Source: Flavobacterium fontis (lineage in GTDB: Bacteria; Bacteroidota; Bacteroidia; Flavobacteriales; Flavobacteriaceae). From it: 48,744 bases of DNA. Made by a program: the position numbers and the translations under genes. The stretch covers positions 1-48,744 of the forward strand of contig NZ_FQVQ01000019.1 in assembly GCF_900129405.1 (NCBI RefSeq), given 5' to 3'. Below are positions 31,262 through 38,695 of this stretch, piece by piece. The notes below the pieces were generated by a model, which was not told the DNA's origin, made no database searches, and saw only the letters and a program-made list of their open reading frames with translations. Position 1 is the first letter of the stretch; each line of letters starts with the position of its first letter.

Positions 31262-31867
31262 ATGAAAGGCATTGTATTTTTTCTCGCTATTTTTTTGATT
31301 CAATGTGTAAAAAAGGAGGAAGTCGAACCCATTCAAGCGAAGGCGTCGTATGCTTCCCATCATCAAGAAGCCCTTTCGTATTGTCAAAAAAAGGGGATGA
31401 GTACCCAATTCTATTATCTTTTAGACTTGCGAATCCCTTCGGGTAAGAATCGATTTTTTGTGTATGATTTTACCAAAGATACCATTACGCATGCCCAATT
31501 GGTCACCCACGGGAGTTGTGATGTGTTTACCCCCAATCCACAACGATGGGAAAAAGCTCAATTTGATACACGGGTCAACAGTCATTGCAGTATGGTAGGG
31601 AAATACAAAATTGGTCGTCGGGATACCAGTTCATGGGGGATCAAAATTAAATATTGGCTGCACGGTCTCGAGTCCACCAACGCCACAGCTGTCGAACGAG
31701 TAGTGGTGTTGCATTCGTGGAATGCCGTTTCCGATACCGAAATCCATCCCGAGGTGAGTCCGTTGAGTTGGGGCTGTCCAGCAGTATCCAATTCTTTTAT
31801 GCGAATTTTGGACGCCCAATTACAGGCCGAATCCAAACCGGTCTTGCTGTGGATAATTGGAAATTAA
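31262..31867 (+). CDS. L,D-transpeptidase catalytic domain (YkuD_2-like) lipoprotein
   Basis: The 201-residue protein has a lipobox FLIQC (C15) and the murein L,D-transpeptidase catalytic signature HSWNAVSD (H151) and SWGCPAVS (C172). This is the subtype found as a single-domain protein in Bacteroidota. It is expected to make or remodel 3-3 peptidoglycan cross-links or attach proteins. Monocistronic; divergent from the DUF1800 gene. Confidence 0.87.
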   Translation: MKGIVFFLAIFLIQCVKKEEVEPIQAKASYASHHQEALSYCQKKGMSTQFYYLLDLRIPSGKNRFFVYDFTKDTITHAQLVTHGSCDVFTPNPQRWEKAQFDTRVNSHCSMVGKYKIGRRDTSSWGIKIKYWLHGLESTNATAVERVVVLHSWNAVSDTEIHPEVSPLSWGCPAVSNSFMRILDAQLQAESKPVLLWIIGN

Positions 31868-31958
31868 ACATATAAAATAATTTATACATATTATTTAAAA
31901 CATAAATAAAAATATATAAACTTTCTTTTTCACCTTTGCCTCGTTAAACAAACTTACT

Positions 31959-33395
31959 ATGACACGAATTACGATTGCAAAAGGTGACGGAATTGGTCCC
32001 GAAATTATGGATGCCACTTTGGCGGTATTAAAAGCAGCGGGAGCCGCTTTGGAGTACGATGAAATTGAAGTGGGAGAGAAAGTTTATTTATCTGGAAACA
32101 CTTCCGGGATTGCAGCTTCCTCTTGGGATATCATCCGACGCAACAAAGTATTTTTGAAAGCTCCGATTACCACTCCACAAGGCGGGGGGTACAAGAGTTT
32201 GAATGTGACAACCCGTAAATTTTTGGGGCTCTATTCTAATGTTCGTCCATGTTTGTCTTTAAGTCCTTATGTTGCGACCAAACACCCTCAAATGGACGTG
32301 GTTATTATTCGTGAAAATGAAGAAGATTTATATGCAGGTATCGAGCACCAGCAAACCGATGAGGTTATTCAATGTTTGAAATTGATTAGCCGCCCTGGTT
32401 GTGAGAAAATTGTTCGTTATGCCTTTGAATATGCGCGTGCTTTTGGACGCAAAAAAGTAACTTGTTTCACCAAAGACAACATCATGAAGCAAACCGACGG
32501 ATTGTTTCACAAGGTTTTTGATGAAATTGCGGTAGAATATCCAGAAATTGAAAACGAGCACTGGATTATCGACATCGGAGCGGCAAAATTGGCCGATACC
32601 CCTGAGGCTTTTGATGTTATTGTAACATTAAATTTATACGGTGACGTATTATCTGATGTTGCGGCACAAATTGCAGGTTCGGTAGGTATGGCAGGTTCAG
32701 CCAATATCGGAGAATCTTGTGCGATGTTTGAAGCCATTCACGGTTCAGCTCCTCGTCGTGCAGGCCAAGATGTGGCAAACCCCTCGGGATTGTTGCAAGG
32801 CGCTATCATGATGTTGCAACATTTGGGTCAGAATGCTATCGCTGAAAAAATCCAAAATGCTTGGTTAAAAACCATTGAAGATGGTATTCATACCTATGAT
32901 ATTTTCAAAGAAGGCGTAAGTGCTCAAAAAGTAGGAACACAAGCGTTTGCTGAAGCAATCATTGCACGCTTGGGTCAGAAACCATCGGTATTGAAAGCTG
33001 TAGAATATCGTGATGGTGCACCGATGAACTTGCCTTCGTACAAGCGTCCTGCGCCACAAGTAAAAACGCTTCATGGCGTGGACTTATTTGTACACTGGGC
33101 GGGAACCTCTGCCGATACGTTGGCCGAGTCGATTCAAAAATTAAACGACGGTGGACTTCAGTTGAGTATGATCACCAACCGCGGGATCAAAGTATGGCCT
33201 GAAGGATTTGCAGAAACATTTTGTACCGACCATTGGCGTTGTCGCTTCAAAATGAAAGACGGAAGCGAGTTATCGAAAGCACACATTATCGGGTTGTTGC
33301 AGCAAGCTGAGGCACACGGGATTGATGTGGTGAAAACAGAAAACTTGTATCATTTTGACGGAACACCTGCGTACTCTTTAGGTCAAGGACAATAA
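31959..33395 (+). CDS. icd: NADP-dependent isocitrate dehydrogenase
   Basis: The 478-residue enzyme has the isocitrate/isopropylmalate dehydrogenase fold: GDGIGPEIMDA (9-19), the substrate segment SLNVTTRKFLGLYSNVRP (80-97), the ENEEDLYAGIEH motif, NLYGDVLSDVAAQIAGS (about 221-237) and EAIHGSAPRRAGQDVANPSG. A C-terminal extension of about 140 residues is like that of Thermus-type NADP enzymes. It converts isocitrate to 2-oxoglutarate. Three small genes follow within 10 nt and overlap each other. Confidence 0.93.
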   Translation: MTRITIAKGDGIGPEIMDATLAVLKAAGAALEYDEIEVGEKVYLSGNTSGIAASSWDIIRRNKVFLKAPITTPQGGGYKSLNVTTRKFLGLYSNVRPCLSLSPYVATKHPQMDVVIIRENEEDLYAGIEHQQTDEVIQCLKLISRPGCEKIVRYAFEYARAFGRKKVTCFTKDNIMKQTDGLFHKVFDEIAVEYPEIENEHWIIDIGAAKLADTPEAFDVIVTLNLYGDVLSDVAAQIAGSVGMAGSANIGESCAMFEAIHGSAPRRAGQDVANPSGLLQGAIMMLQHLGQNAIAEKIQNAWLKTIEDGIHTYDIFKEGVSAQKVGTQAFAEAIIARLGQKPSVLKAVEYRDGAPMNLPSYKRPAPQVKTLHGVDLFVHWAGTSADTLAESIQKLNDGGLQLSMITNRGIKVWPEGFAETFCTDHWRCRFKMKDGSELSKAHIIGLLQQAEAHGIDVVKTENLYHFDGTPAYSLGQGQ

Positions 33396-33400
33396 GTGTT

Positions 33401-33646
33401 ATGGAACTCCAATTAATCGACGGAAAGTTTGATCCCCAAGAAGCGATTGCTTTGTTACGGGAATTGGTAGACGTGAAAATCAAGTTTCACGAAAAGAAAA
33501 TTGCCGCAAGTATGTCGGAAGAGGATATCAAGTTCCGTGAACAGCGGATCAAAGCGCTACAAACCGCAGCCCATGATATGACAGTTGCTTTGCGCGAACA
33601 ATCGGGCTCGGTTCGTATTCACACTCATTTTGGTTTTGATGCGTAG
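33401..33646 (+). CDS. Small helical protein of unknown function (paralogue 1)
   Basis: This is an 81-residue protein with LIDGKFDPQEAIALLRELVDVKIKFHEKK (5-33), then a charged coiled-coil-like stretch (EEDIKFREQRIKALQTAAHDMT). It resembles the 33778 product at the same positions, with LIDG-F-P-EA--LL--L---KI--H in both. Five nt after icd, so likely co-transcribed. Confidence 0.75.
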   Translation: MELQLIDGKFDPQEAIALLRELVDVKIKFHEKKIAASMSEEDIKFREQRIKALQTAAHDMTVALREQSGSVRIHTHFGFDA

Positions 33647-33806
33647 TCTTTGGTATCTCATTCTCACTGGCCTTTTGTTGGCAGCAGTCTCTTGGTGGCT
33701 CCAAGATGTATTGTGGTCGTCATTGGCTGAAGCGGGGAGTGTATTAATTGGTTTGGTTTTATGTAAAAAAATAGCCCATGGATTTGACACAAGTGACCTT
33801 AATTGA
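33639..33806 (+). CDS. Small membrane protein, overlapping both neighbours
   Basis: This is a 55-residue frame starting at 33639 with two hydrophobic stretches (LWYLILTGLLLAAVSWWL and AEAGSVLIGLVLCKK). It overlaps the end of the 33401 gene by 8 nt and the start of the 33778 gene by 29 nt, in a different frame. Membrane character and translational coupling support it, but its size and lack of homologues known to me make it uncertain. Confidence 0.5.
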   Translation: MRSLWYLILTGLLLAAVSWWLQDVLWSSLAEAGSVLIGLVLCKKIAHGFDTSDLN

Positions 33807-34050
33807 TGGGGTTTTTCAACCGGATGAAGCCCGTGAGCTATTGACCAAGTTGATTAATCACAAGATTCAGTATCATCAAGTGGATGCGTTTAGTAAAGAT
33901 ATTCGCAACATTGAAGATAGTGCCCACAGCACCCAGCGAATCAAAGCCTTGGAAGAAGCTTTGGCGACGTTGCAGCAAACGGTAAAAGAAGCCGAAGCCC
34001 ATCATAAGCGTATTGTCATTAAAAGTGATATCGCTTTAACTTTTGAATAA
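33778..34050 (+). CDS. Small helical protein of unknown function (paralogue 2)
   Basis: This 90-residue protein matches the 33401 product, with LIDGVFQPDEARELLTKLINHKIQYHQVD (8-36), then a long helix with KALEEALATLQQTVKEAEAHH (57-77). It probably arose by duplication. Its stop overlaps the next start (TAATG). Confidence 0.75.
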   Translation: MDLTQVTLIDGVFQPDEARELLTKLINHKIQYHQVDAFSKDIRNIEDSAHSTQRIKALEEALATLQQTVKEAEAHHKRIVIKSDIALTFE

Positions 34051-34892
34051 TGAAATTATTTGCGGGACGAACGGTTGCTATAGCTACTGCCCATCACAAA
34101 GAGCGTGTGATGGCTCCCATTCTTGAGCGGGAATTGGGAGTTTCCTGTACCGTTCCGACCGCGTTGAACACCGATAGTTTAGGCACCTTTTCTGGAGAAA
34201 TTCCCCGGGTAAAGGATGTGATAAGTACCCTTCGTGACAAGTGCAACTTGGCTATGAAAAAGAACAAGTATGATCTTGTAGTTGCCAGCGAAGGGTCTTT
34301 CGGTGCTCATCCTTCTAGTCCTTTTCTTCCCGCCAATTACGAAACGGTATTGCTCCTCGATGCTCAAAACAACCGAGAATATACGGGGCGGTATTGGACA
34401 AGTGACACAAATTTTACAGGTGCTTACATAAAAGATGAAGAAGATTTAGAAGCATTTGTTACCCGTGTAGGATTTCCCCAACACGCGGTTATAGTGCGAA
34501 AGGACGACCAATCGTATGCGCCTTTGTACAAAGGTGTGCAAGAATACGATGAATTGGTTCAGCATTTTCAAAACTTGAAGCAGGAATTTGGAAGCTGTTA
34601 TGTAGAAACCGACATGCGGGCCCATTTCAACCCAAAGCGGATGACTGCCATCGCAAAAGCGACACAAAATTTAGTCGATACCCTGCTATCGCTTTGTCCG
34701 CAATGCCAAGCTCCCGGATTTTCAGTGCAACGCATGGAATCGGGTTTGCCTTGTGGCTGGTGTAAACAACCTACGCGTTCGCCCTTGTATGCGCTTTATC
34801 ATTGTGATACCTGTTCGTTTGAAGAAAAACGATATTATCCACTGCAAAAAGAAGTAGAGGATCCCCAATTTTGTGATTATTGTAACCCATAA
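34050..34892 (+). CDS. DUF6671 family protein with zinc-ribbon cysteines
   Basis: This 280-residue protein has a DUF6671-like N-terminal domain (VAIATAHHKERVMAPILERELG, then VVASEGSFGAHPSSPFLPAN, about 80-99). It ends with a double zinc ribbon: CPQC (about 216-219), CGWC, CDTC and CDYC. Function unknown. It is coupled to the preceding small gene and precedes sua5 by 3 nt. Confidence 0.85.
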   Translation: MKLFAGRTVAIATAHHKERVMAPILERELGVSCTVPTALNTDSLGTFSGEIPRVKDVISTLRDKCNLAMKKNKYDLVVASEGSFGAHPSSPFLPANYETVLLLDAQNNREYTGRYWTSDTNFTGAYIKDEEDLEAFVTRVGFPQHAVIVRKDDQSYAPLYKGVQEYDELVQHFQNLKQEFGSCYVETDMRAHFNPKRMTAIAKATQNLVDTLLSLCPQCQAPGFSVQRMESGLPCGWCKQPTRSPLYALYHCDTCSFEEKRYYPLQKEVEDPQFCDYCNP

Positions 34893-34895
34893 CCC

Positions 34896-35855
34896 ATGCA
34901 CACACCCGACATTCAAATAGCTCAATTACTGCTAGAAAGTGGCAATGTAGTCGCGATTCCAACCGAGACGGTGTATGGTTTGGCAGCCAATATTTACCAC
35001 AAAGAAGCGATTGAAAAAATATATACGTTAAAAAATCGTCCGCGTACCAGTCCTTTGATTGTTCATGTCGATTCGGTGGCCCGTTGTGAAACGTTGGTGG
35101 CCCATTTACCCGAAAAAGCGAAGCAATTGATGGATCATTTTTGGCCAGGCCCCCTTACGGTTTTATTGCCCAAAAGTGATCAAGTACCCGAGTGGATCAC
35201 TGGCGAAAGCAATCGTGTAGGGATACGAATGCCGCAGCACCCTTTGACGCTAGCGTTGATAAAAAACTGTGGTTTCCCGTTGGCGGCTCCGAGTGCCAAT
35301 CCTTTTTCCAAAATCAGTCCCACGACGGCCGAAATGGTTCGCCATTATTTTGAAGATCAAGACGTTTTTGTGTTGGATGGCGGTCCGAGTCAAGCCGGAT
35401 TAGAATCCACCATTGTTGGGTTTGAAGACGACCAAGCCATCGTGTATCGTTTAGGAGCGCTTTCGTTGGAGGACTTGGAAGCCGTAATTGGTCCGGTTGA
35501 CTATGCCGATAAACCCAACAAGGTATTTTTTACTCCGGGACGGTTCCCCAAACATTATGCTCCTAATACGCCTGTGCTACTGACCGACACGCCTGAGGTT
35601 ACCGCAATGCAATGGGTTGAGGCGCATGCTGGAAAAGCAGCGGTTTTGTCGCCTACATTCACCTTTGTGCATGAGCGTTTGCACCCCATTCAATGGCCCG
35701 AAAATGAGGCGTTGGAACGTGTAGCTTCTCACTTATACCGAACCCTTTTTGAATTGGATCAACAAGGATTTGATTGTTTAATTATCACCCCTTTTCCTGA
35801 GGAAGGTTTAGGGAAAACTATGAACGACCGTCTAAAACGTGCGGCGACAAAATAA
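34896..35855 (+). CDS. sua5: L-threonylcarbamoyladenylate synthase (Sua5/YrdC)
   Basis: The 319-residue enzyme has the YrdC domain (about 1-200), with AIPTETVYGLAANIYHKEAIEKIYTLKNRP (19-48), the FWPGPLTVLLPK segment and SANPFSKISPTTA (about 132-144). The Sua5 C-terminal domain is linked by TPGRFPKHYAPNTPV (about 214-228). It makes the threonylcarbamoyl-AMP used for t6A37 on tRNA. Length is typical for Sua5 rather than the short TsaC. It starts 3 nt after the DUF6671 gene. Confidence 0.93.
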   Translation: MHTPDIQIAQLLLESGNVVAIPTETVYGLAANIYHKEAIEKIYTLKNRPRTSPLIVHVDSVARCETLVAHLPEKAKQLMDHFWPGPLTVLLPKSDQVPEWITGESNRVGIRMPQHPLTLALIKNCGFPLAAPSANPFSKISPTTAEMVRHYFEDQDVFVLDGGPSQAGLESTIVGFEDDQAIVYRLGALSLEDLEAVIGPVDYADKPNKVFFTPGRFPKHYAPNTPVLLTDTPEVTAMQWVEAHAGKAAVLSPTFTFVHERLHPIQWPENEALERVASHLYRTLFELDQQGFDCLIITPFPEEGLGKTMNDRLKRAATK

Positions 35856-35858
35856 CCT

Positions 35859-36818
35859 ATGGATTTACATCTACTTGCAGACAATTTGACCAATCCAGCC
35901 CTCTTGTTTTTCTTACTGGGGGTTTTAGCGGTACAATTGAAAAGTGACCTTCGAATTCCGCAAAATTCGTCAAAGTTCATTTCGATTTACCTCTTGTTTT
36001 CAATTGGATTCAAAGGGGGGCAAGAATTGTCACACAGTACGTTTAATGCCGAAATTATGGGCGCCGTCGCACTCGGATTGCTCACAGCCGTGGCGATTCC
36101 ATTGTACACATTTTTTATCCTCAAACGCAACTTTTCGATTTATGATGCCGGTGCGATTGCTGCTGCTTATGGATCGGTGAGTGCGGTAACTTTTGTTACG
36201 GCCGGGAGTTTTTTGGAAATGCTCGATTATAAATTCAATGGCTATATGGTCGCTGTTATGGCGTTGATGGAGGCTCCAGCCATTGTGGTAGGTGTGATTT
36301 TGATCCGCTTTTTCACTACCGAACGCGAGGGACCCAAAATTGGAAGCATCATCAAGCACTCGCTCACAAACGGCAGTGTTTTGTTGATCCTTGGGAGTTT
36401 GTGTATTGGGTATTTGGCCAATGAAGAGCAAGCCCAAGGAATAAAGCCGTTCACCAATGATTTGTTTAAAGGATTCTTGGCGGTTTTTCTGCTCGATATG
36501 GGGATTAGTAGTGGTGAAAAGTTGAATGATTTTATCAAGCATGGAAAGTTTGCCTTACTGTTCTCACTTTTTATCCCCTTGATTAATGGTTGTGCAGTGG
36601 CCTGGTTGTCGGATTATTTTGTGGCCGAAGCAGGGAATCGTTTTATGTTGGCAATTCTAGCTGCGAGTGCCTCGTATATAGCCGTTCCCGCTGCGATGAA
36701 AATTGCCGTTCCCAAAGCCAATCCGGGTTTGTTTTTACCCATGGCACTCGCGGTAACGTTCCCTTTTAACATTACCATCGGCATGCCCGTTTTTCTTACT
36801 ATTATTGAAAGTACTTAG
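35859..36818 (+). CDS. SbtA-type sodium-dependent bicarbonate permease
   Basis: The 319-residue permease has ten predicted transmembrane segments and the SbtA family pattern, with FSIGFKGGQEL (47-57), AAAYGSVSAVTFVTAG (about 101-116) and the second half repeat DMGISSGEKL and ASASYIAVPAAMKIAVP. SbtA takes up bicarbonate with sodium in cyanobacteria. The role in a heterotroph is probably to supply carboxylases. It starts 3 nt after sua5 and ends before a strong terminator. Confidence 0.9.
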   Translation: MDLHLLADNLTNPALLFFLLGVLAVQLKSDLRIPQNSSKFISIYLLFSIGFKGGQELSHSTFNAEIMGAVALGLLTAVAIPLYTFFILKRNFSIYDAGAIAAAYGSVSAVTFVTAGSFLEMLDYKFNGYMVAVMALMEAPAIVVGVILIRFFTTEREGPKIGSIIKHSLTNGSVLLILGSLCIGYLANEEQAQGIKPFTNDLFKGFLAVFLLDMGISSGEKLNDFIKHGKFALLFSLFIPLINGCAVAWLSDYFVAEAGNRFMLAILAASASYIAVPAAMKIAVPKANPGLFLPMALAVTFPFNITIGMPVFLTIIEST

Positions 36819-36862
36819 ATTTTTCTATACTTTGTTAGGTTGGTGAGCACTTGCACTGCTCA

Positions 36863-36892
36863 AAAAATCCCGCTCAAAAGGCGGGATTTTTC
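36863..36892. terminator. Bidirectional terminator
   Basis: A hairpin AAAAATCCCGC-TCAAAAG-GCGGGATTTTT lies between the converging sbtA-like and 36904 genes. Confidence 0.9.
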
Positions 36893-36903
36893 ATTGTTAT
36901 CAT

Positions 36904-37713
36904 TTATCGTCTTCGACCTGTTTGGGTTCGGTTTTTTCGAATAACCGTAGTTCCTCGAGGCGTTGTCGAGCGCACCACTCGCGTTCCTCTTCGGTTATTG
37001 ACTACCACGGTTGTATGCCGTCTATTGGGGCGATACACCTTATGCGCTACAACCACCGTTCGTGTAGGTACCCGACGATATACCAAGCGATGTGGCGCAC
37101 AACGGGTTGTAAACACACTGTAGCTGACCACACGCCACGGACGCCATCCTTGAGGATATACGCGCCAACGCCAAGGCGAACGCCAAACGACATATCCTGG
37201 GCGGTACATAAAGCGAACAGCTGGCCATAACCAAACATTGACTCCTATTGGTTTAGCATCGTAATGCATCCCATTCGGCCCTTTCCCTTTGACAGTTTCG
37301 GATATATCTTGGGGTTCTACAATAGTATTGGCAGCATACAGCGCTTCATCGCCTTCGATTTGTAGTTGTGCACTTTCGGGTCCTGTTTTTTCGATCCCAA
37401 TAACGGCAACATCTTGTTTTTCTTGGTCACTTAAATAAACGCTCAACACCAAGGCATGCGTGTCTCCCTCCTGGAAGTCAGTAACGGTAATGTAATCTAC
37501 TTGCCCATCATGGTTCAAGTCTAGGTTGTTGATCCCATTATCTTCGGCATTGAGCGCTTGTTCAAAAGCTTCGATGGATTGGGATTTTTGGAAAAGGGCA
37601 AGCGCGCCTTCCAGACTGAAATTTTCTCCTATAAATTCAGGATTTTCTTGCTCTTGTGCCTTACATACAGCAAGATTACAGAGCGTAACGGTAAAAAGAA
37701 GTAGGCGTTTCAT
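36904..37713 (-). CDS. Secreted protein with EF-hand-like motif and Arg/Trp-rich tail
   Basis: The 269-residue protein has a signal peptide (near CKAQ, about residue 20), an EF-hand-like DLNHDGQVDYI (64-74), then a Trp/Arg-rich segment (WPAVRFMYRPGYVVWRSPWRW) and a strongly basic C-terminal tail with repeated RRxTTVV. The last third is highly charged. I do not recognise the family. It is monocistronic, converging on the SbtA-like gene through a shared terminator. Confidence 0.75.
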   Translation of the reverse strand: MKRLLLFTVTLCNLAVCKAQEQENPEFIGENFSLEGALALFQKSQSIEAFEQALNAEDNGINNLDLNHDGQVDYITVTDFQEGDTHALVLSVYLSDQEKQDVAVIGIEKTGPESAQLQIEGDEALYAANTIVEPQDISETVKGKGPNGMHYDAKPIGVNVWLWPAVRFMYRPGYVVWRSPWRWRVYPQGWRPWRVVSYSVFTTRCAPHRLVYRRVPTRTVVVAHKVYRPNRRHTTVVVNNRRGTRVVRSTTPRGTTVIRKNRTQTGRRR

Positions 37714-37755
37714 CGGTTATTATTTTTGTATTGGATGTTTTTTTTGGGCAAAGGT

Positions 37756-38223
37756 TTAATCCACAATAAAATCGGCCGTGAGTTTTAATTTATAAAACAA
37801 GTTCGAAAACTGAAGCGCTATATTGCGTTCAGCGAGCGCATTTAAACTTCCATGGTATTGCTTTTGCATGCGGAGGTCTTCTATTTTTTCGTCGATATTT
37901 TTAAATAACCAAGCACAATCCCTCCCGATATATTTTTGGTTTCTAGGATTAAATACATGCTGCGCTTTTACTTCTCCTGATTTAACCGTAGCAAATGTAA
38001 AGCGCTGTTTTCTTGCAGCTTGTATTTGCTCGTTGTGCAGTAATTCCAATAATTTATCATAATTTATAACCTTACTCTTTTGAGCGGTTTCAAACGCTTT
38101 TAAATTCAAACGCAGCTCCCGAATGAGTTGGTCCTTGAGCACCCGATTACCTTTTATGAGTCCGCTTAATTGCCCTAAAATTTGCGGAAGTTCGTGGATT
38201 AAATTTAGCCAATCTAACGCCAT
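37756..38223 (-). CDS. Conserved hypothetical protein
   Basis: The 155-residue soluble protein is mostly helical, with Lys- and Leu-rich segments (about 5-60) and an NPRNQKYIGRDCAWLFKNIDEKIEDLR region (about 90-118). No domain recognised. Its start overlaps the DUF2721 stop (TAATG), so the two are coupled. Confidence 0.75.
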   Translation of the reverse strand: MALDWLNLIHELPQILGQLSGLIKGNRVLKDQLIRELRLNLKAFETAQKSKVINYDKLLELLHNEQIQAARKQRFTFATVKSGEVKAQHVFNPRNQKYIGRDCAWLFKNIDEKIEDLRMQKQYHGSLNALAERNIALQFSNLFYKLKLTADFIVD

Positions 38224-38630
38224 TATGCTTTGTTTTTGGTTTCTTCTAATAGATCTTTTAAGTGAACTCGTAATGCGGTTACCGAAATGCTAACTTCCCA
38301 GAACGAGATGCCCAATGAAATTAGTAGGCACAGTAAACTGGCTCCAAAAAGATAAATTCCCGCCAACATCCATTCGAGGTATAAAAGCAACATAGCAAAT
38401 ACTGACAAGAACAGCGAGAGTACCCCAAAAAGCTGCATCGCCCGAATTAACGTGAGTCGTAGGTTTAAGTTCTTTATTTCTATCAAAATACTTTTGTTAT
38501 GGTTTTCATCGTAATTTTTTTTCAAACTGCGAACGATTTGCGCAATGGTTAAAAAGCGGTTGGTGTAGGCCAACAAAATCAACGAGGTTGCTGAAAAGAG
38601 TAAAGCCGGGGTTTCAATTTGTAAATTCAT
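38223..38630 (-). CDS. DUF2721 domain-containing membrane protein
   Basis: This 135-residue protein has three hydrophobic helices (about 7-23, 74-92 and 94-116) and matches DUF2721: PALLFSATSLILLAYTNRFLTIAQIVRSL near the N terminus. The start at 38630 fits the family. Function unknown. It is translationally coupled to the 155-residue protein. Confidence 0.85.
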   Translation of the reverse strand: MNLQIETPALLFSATSLILLAYTNRFLTIAQIVRSLKKNYDENHNKSILIEIKNLNLRLTLIRAMQLFGVLSLFLSVFAMLLLYLEWMLAGIYLFGASLLCLLISLGISFWEVSISVTALRVHLKDLLEETKNKA

Positions 38631-38671
38631 AACGATCCTTTGCGTAAAGTTCGACAATTTTTAACGATAAA

Positions 38672-38695
38672 AAAAAAGGCCCGAAGGCACTTTTT
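38672..38695 (-). terminator. Weak terminator after the S9 peptidase gene
   Basis: On the minus strand, GCC-TTCG-GGC with flanking AAG/CTT pairs (one mismatch) precedes nine T. Confidence 0.5.

Noticed and set aside
31943..31953. crt-type operator half site before icd
   Set aside because: Only one half (GTTAAACAA) is present, with no second half at the 14-15 nt spacing.
36030..36542. Minus-strand frames opposite the SbtA-like gene
   Set aside because: They lie antisense to a well-supported membrane-protein gene and have no independent support.
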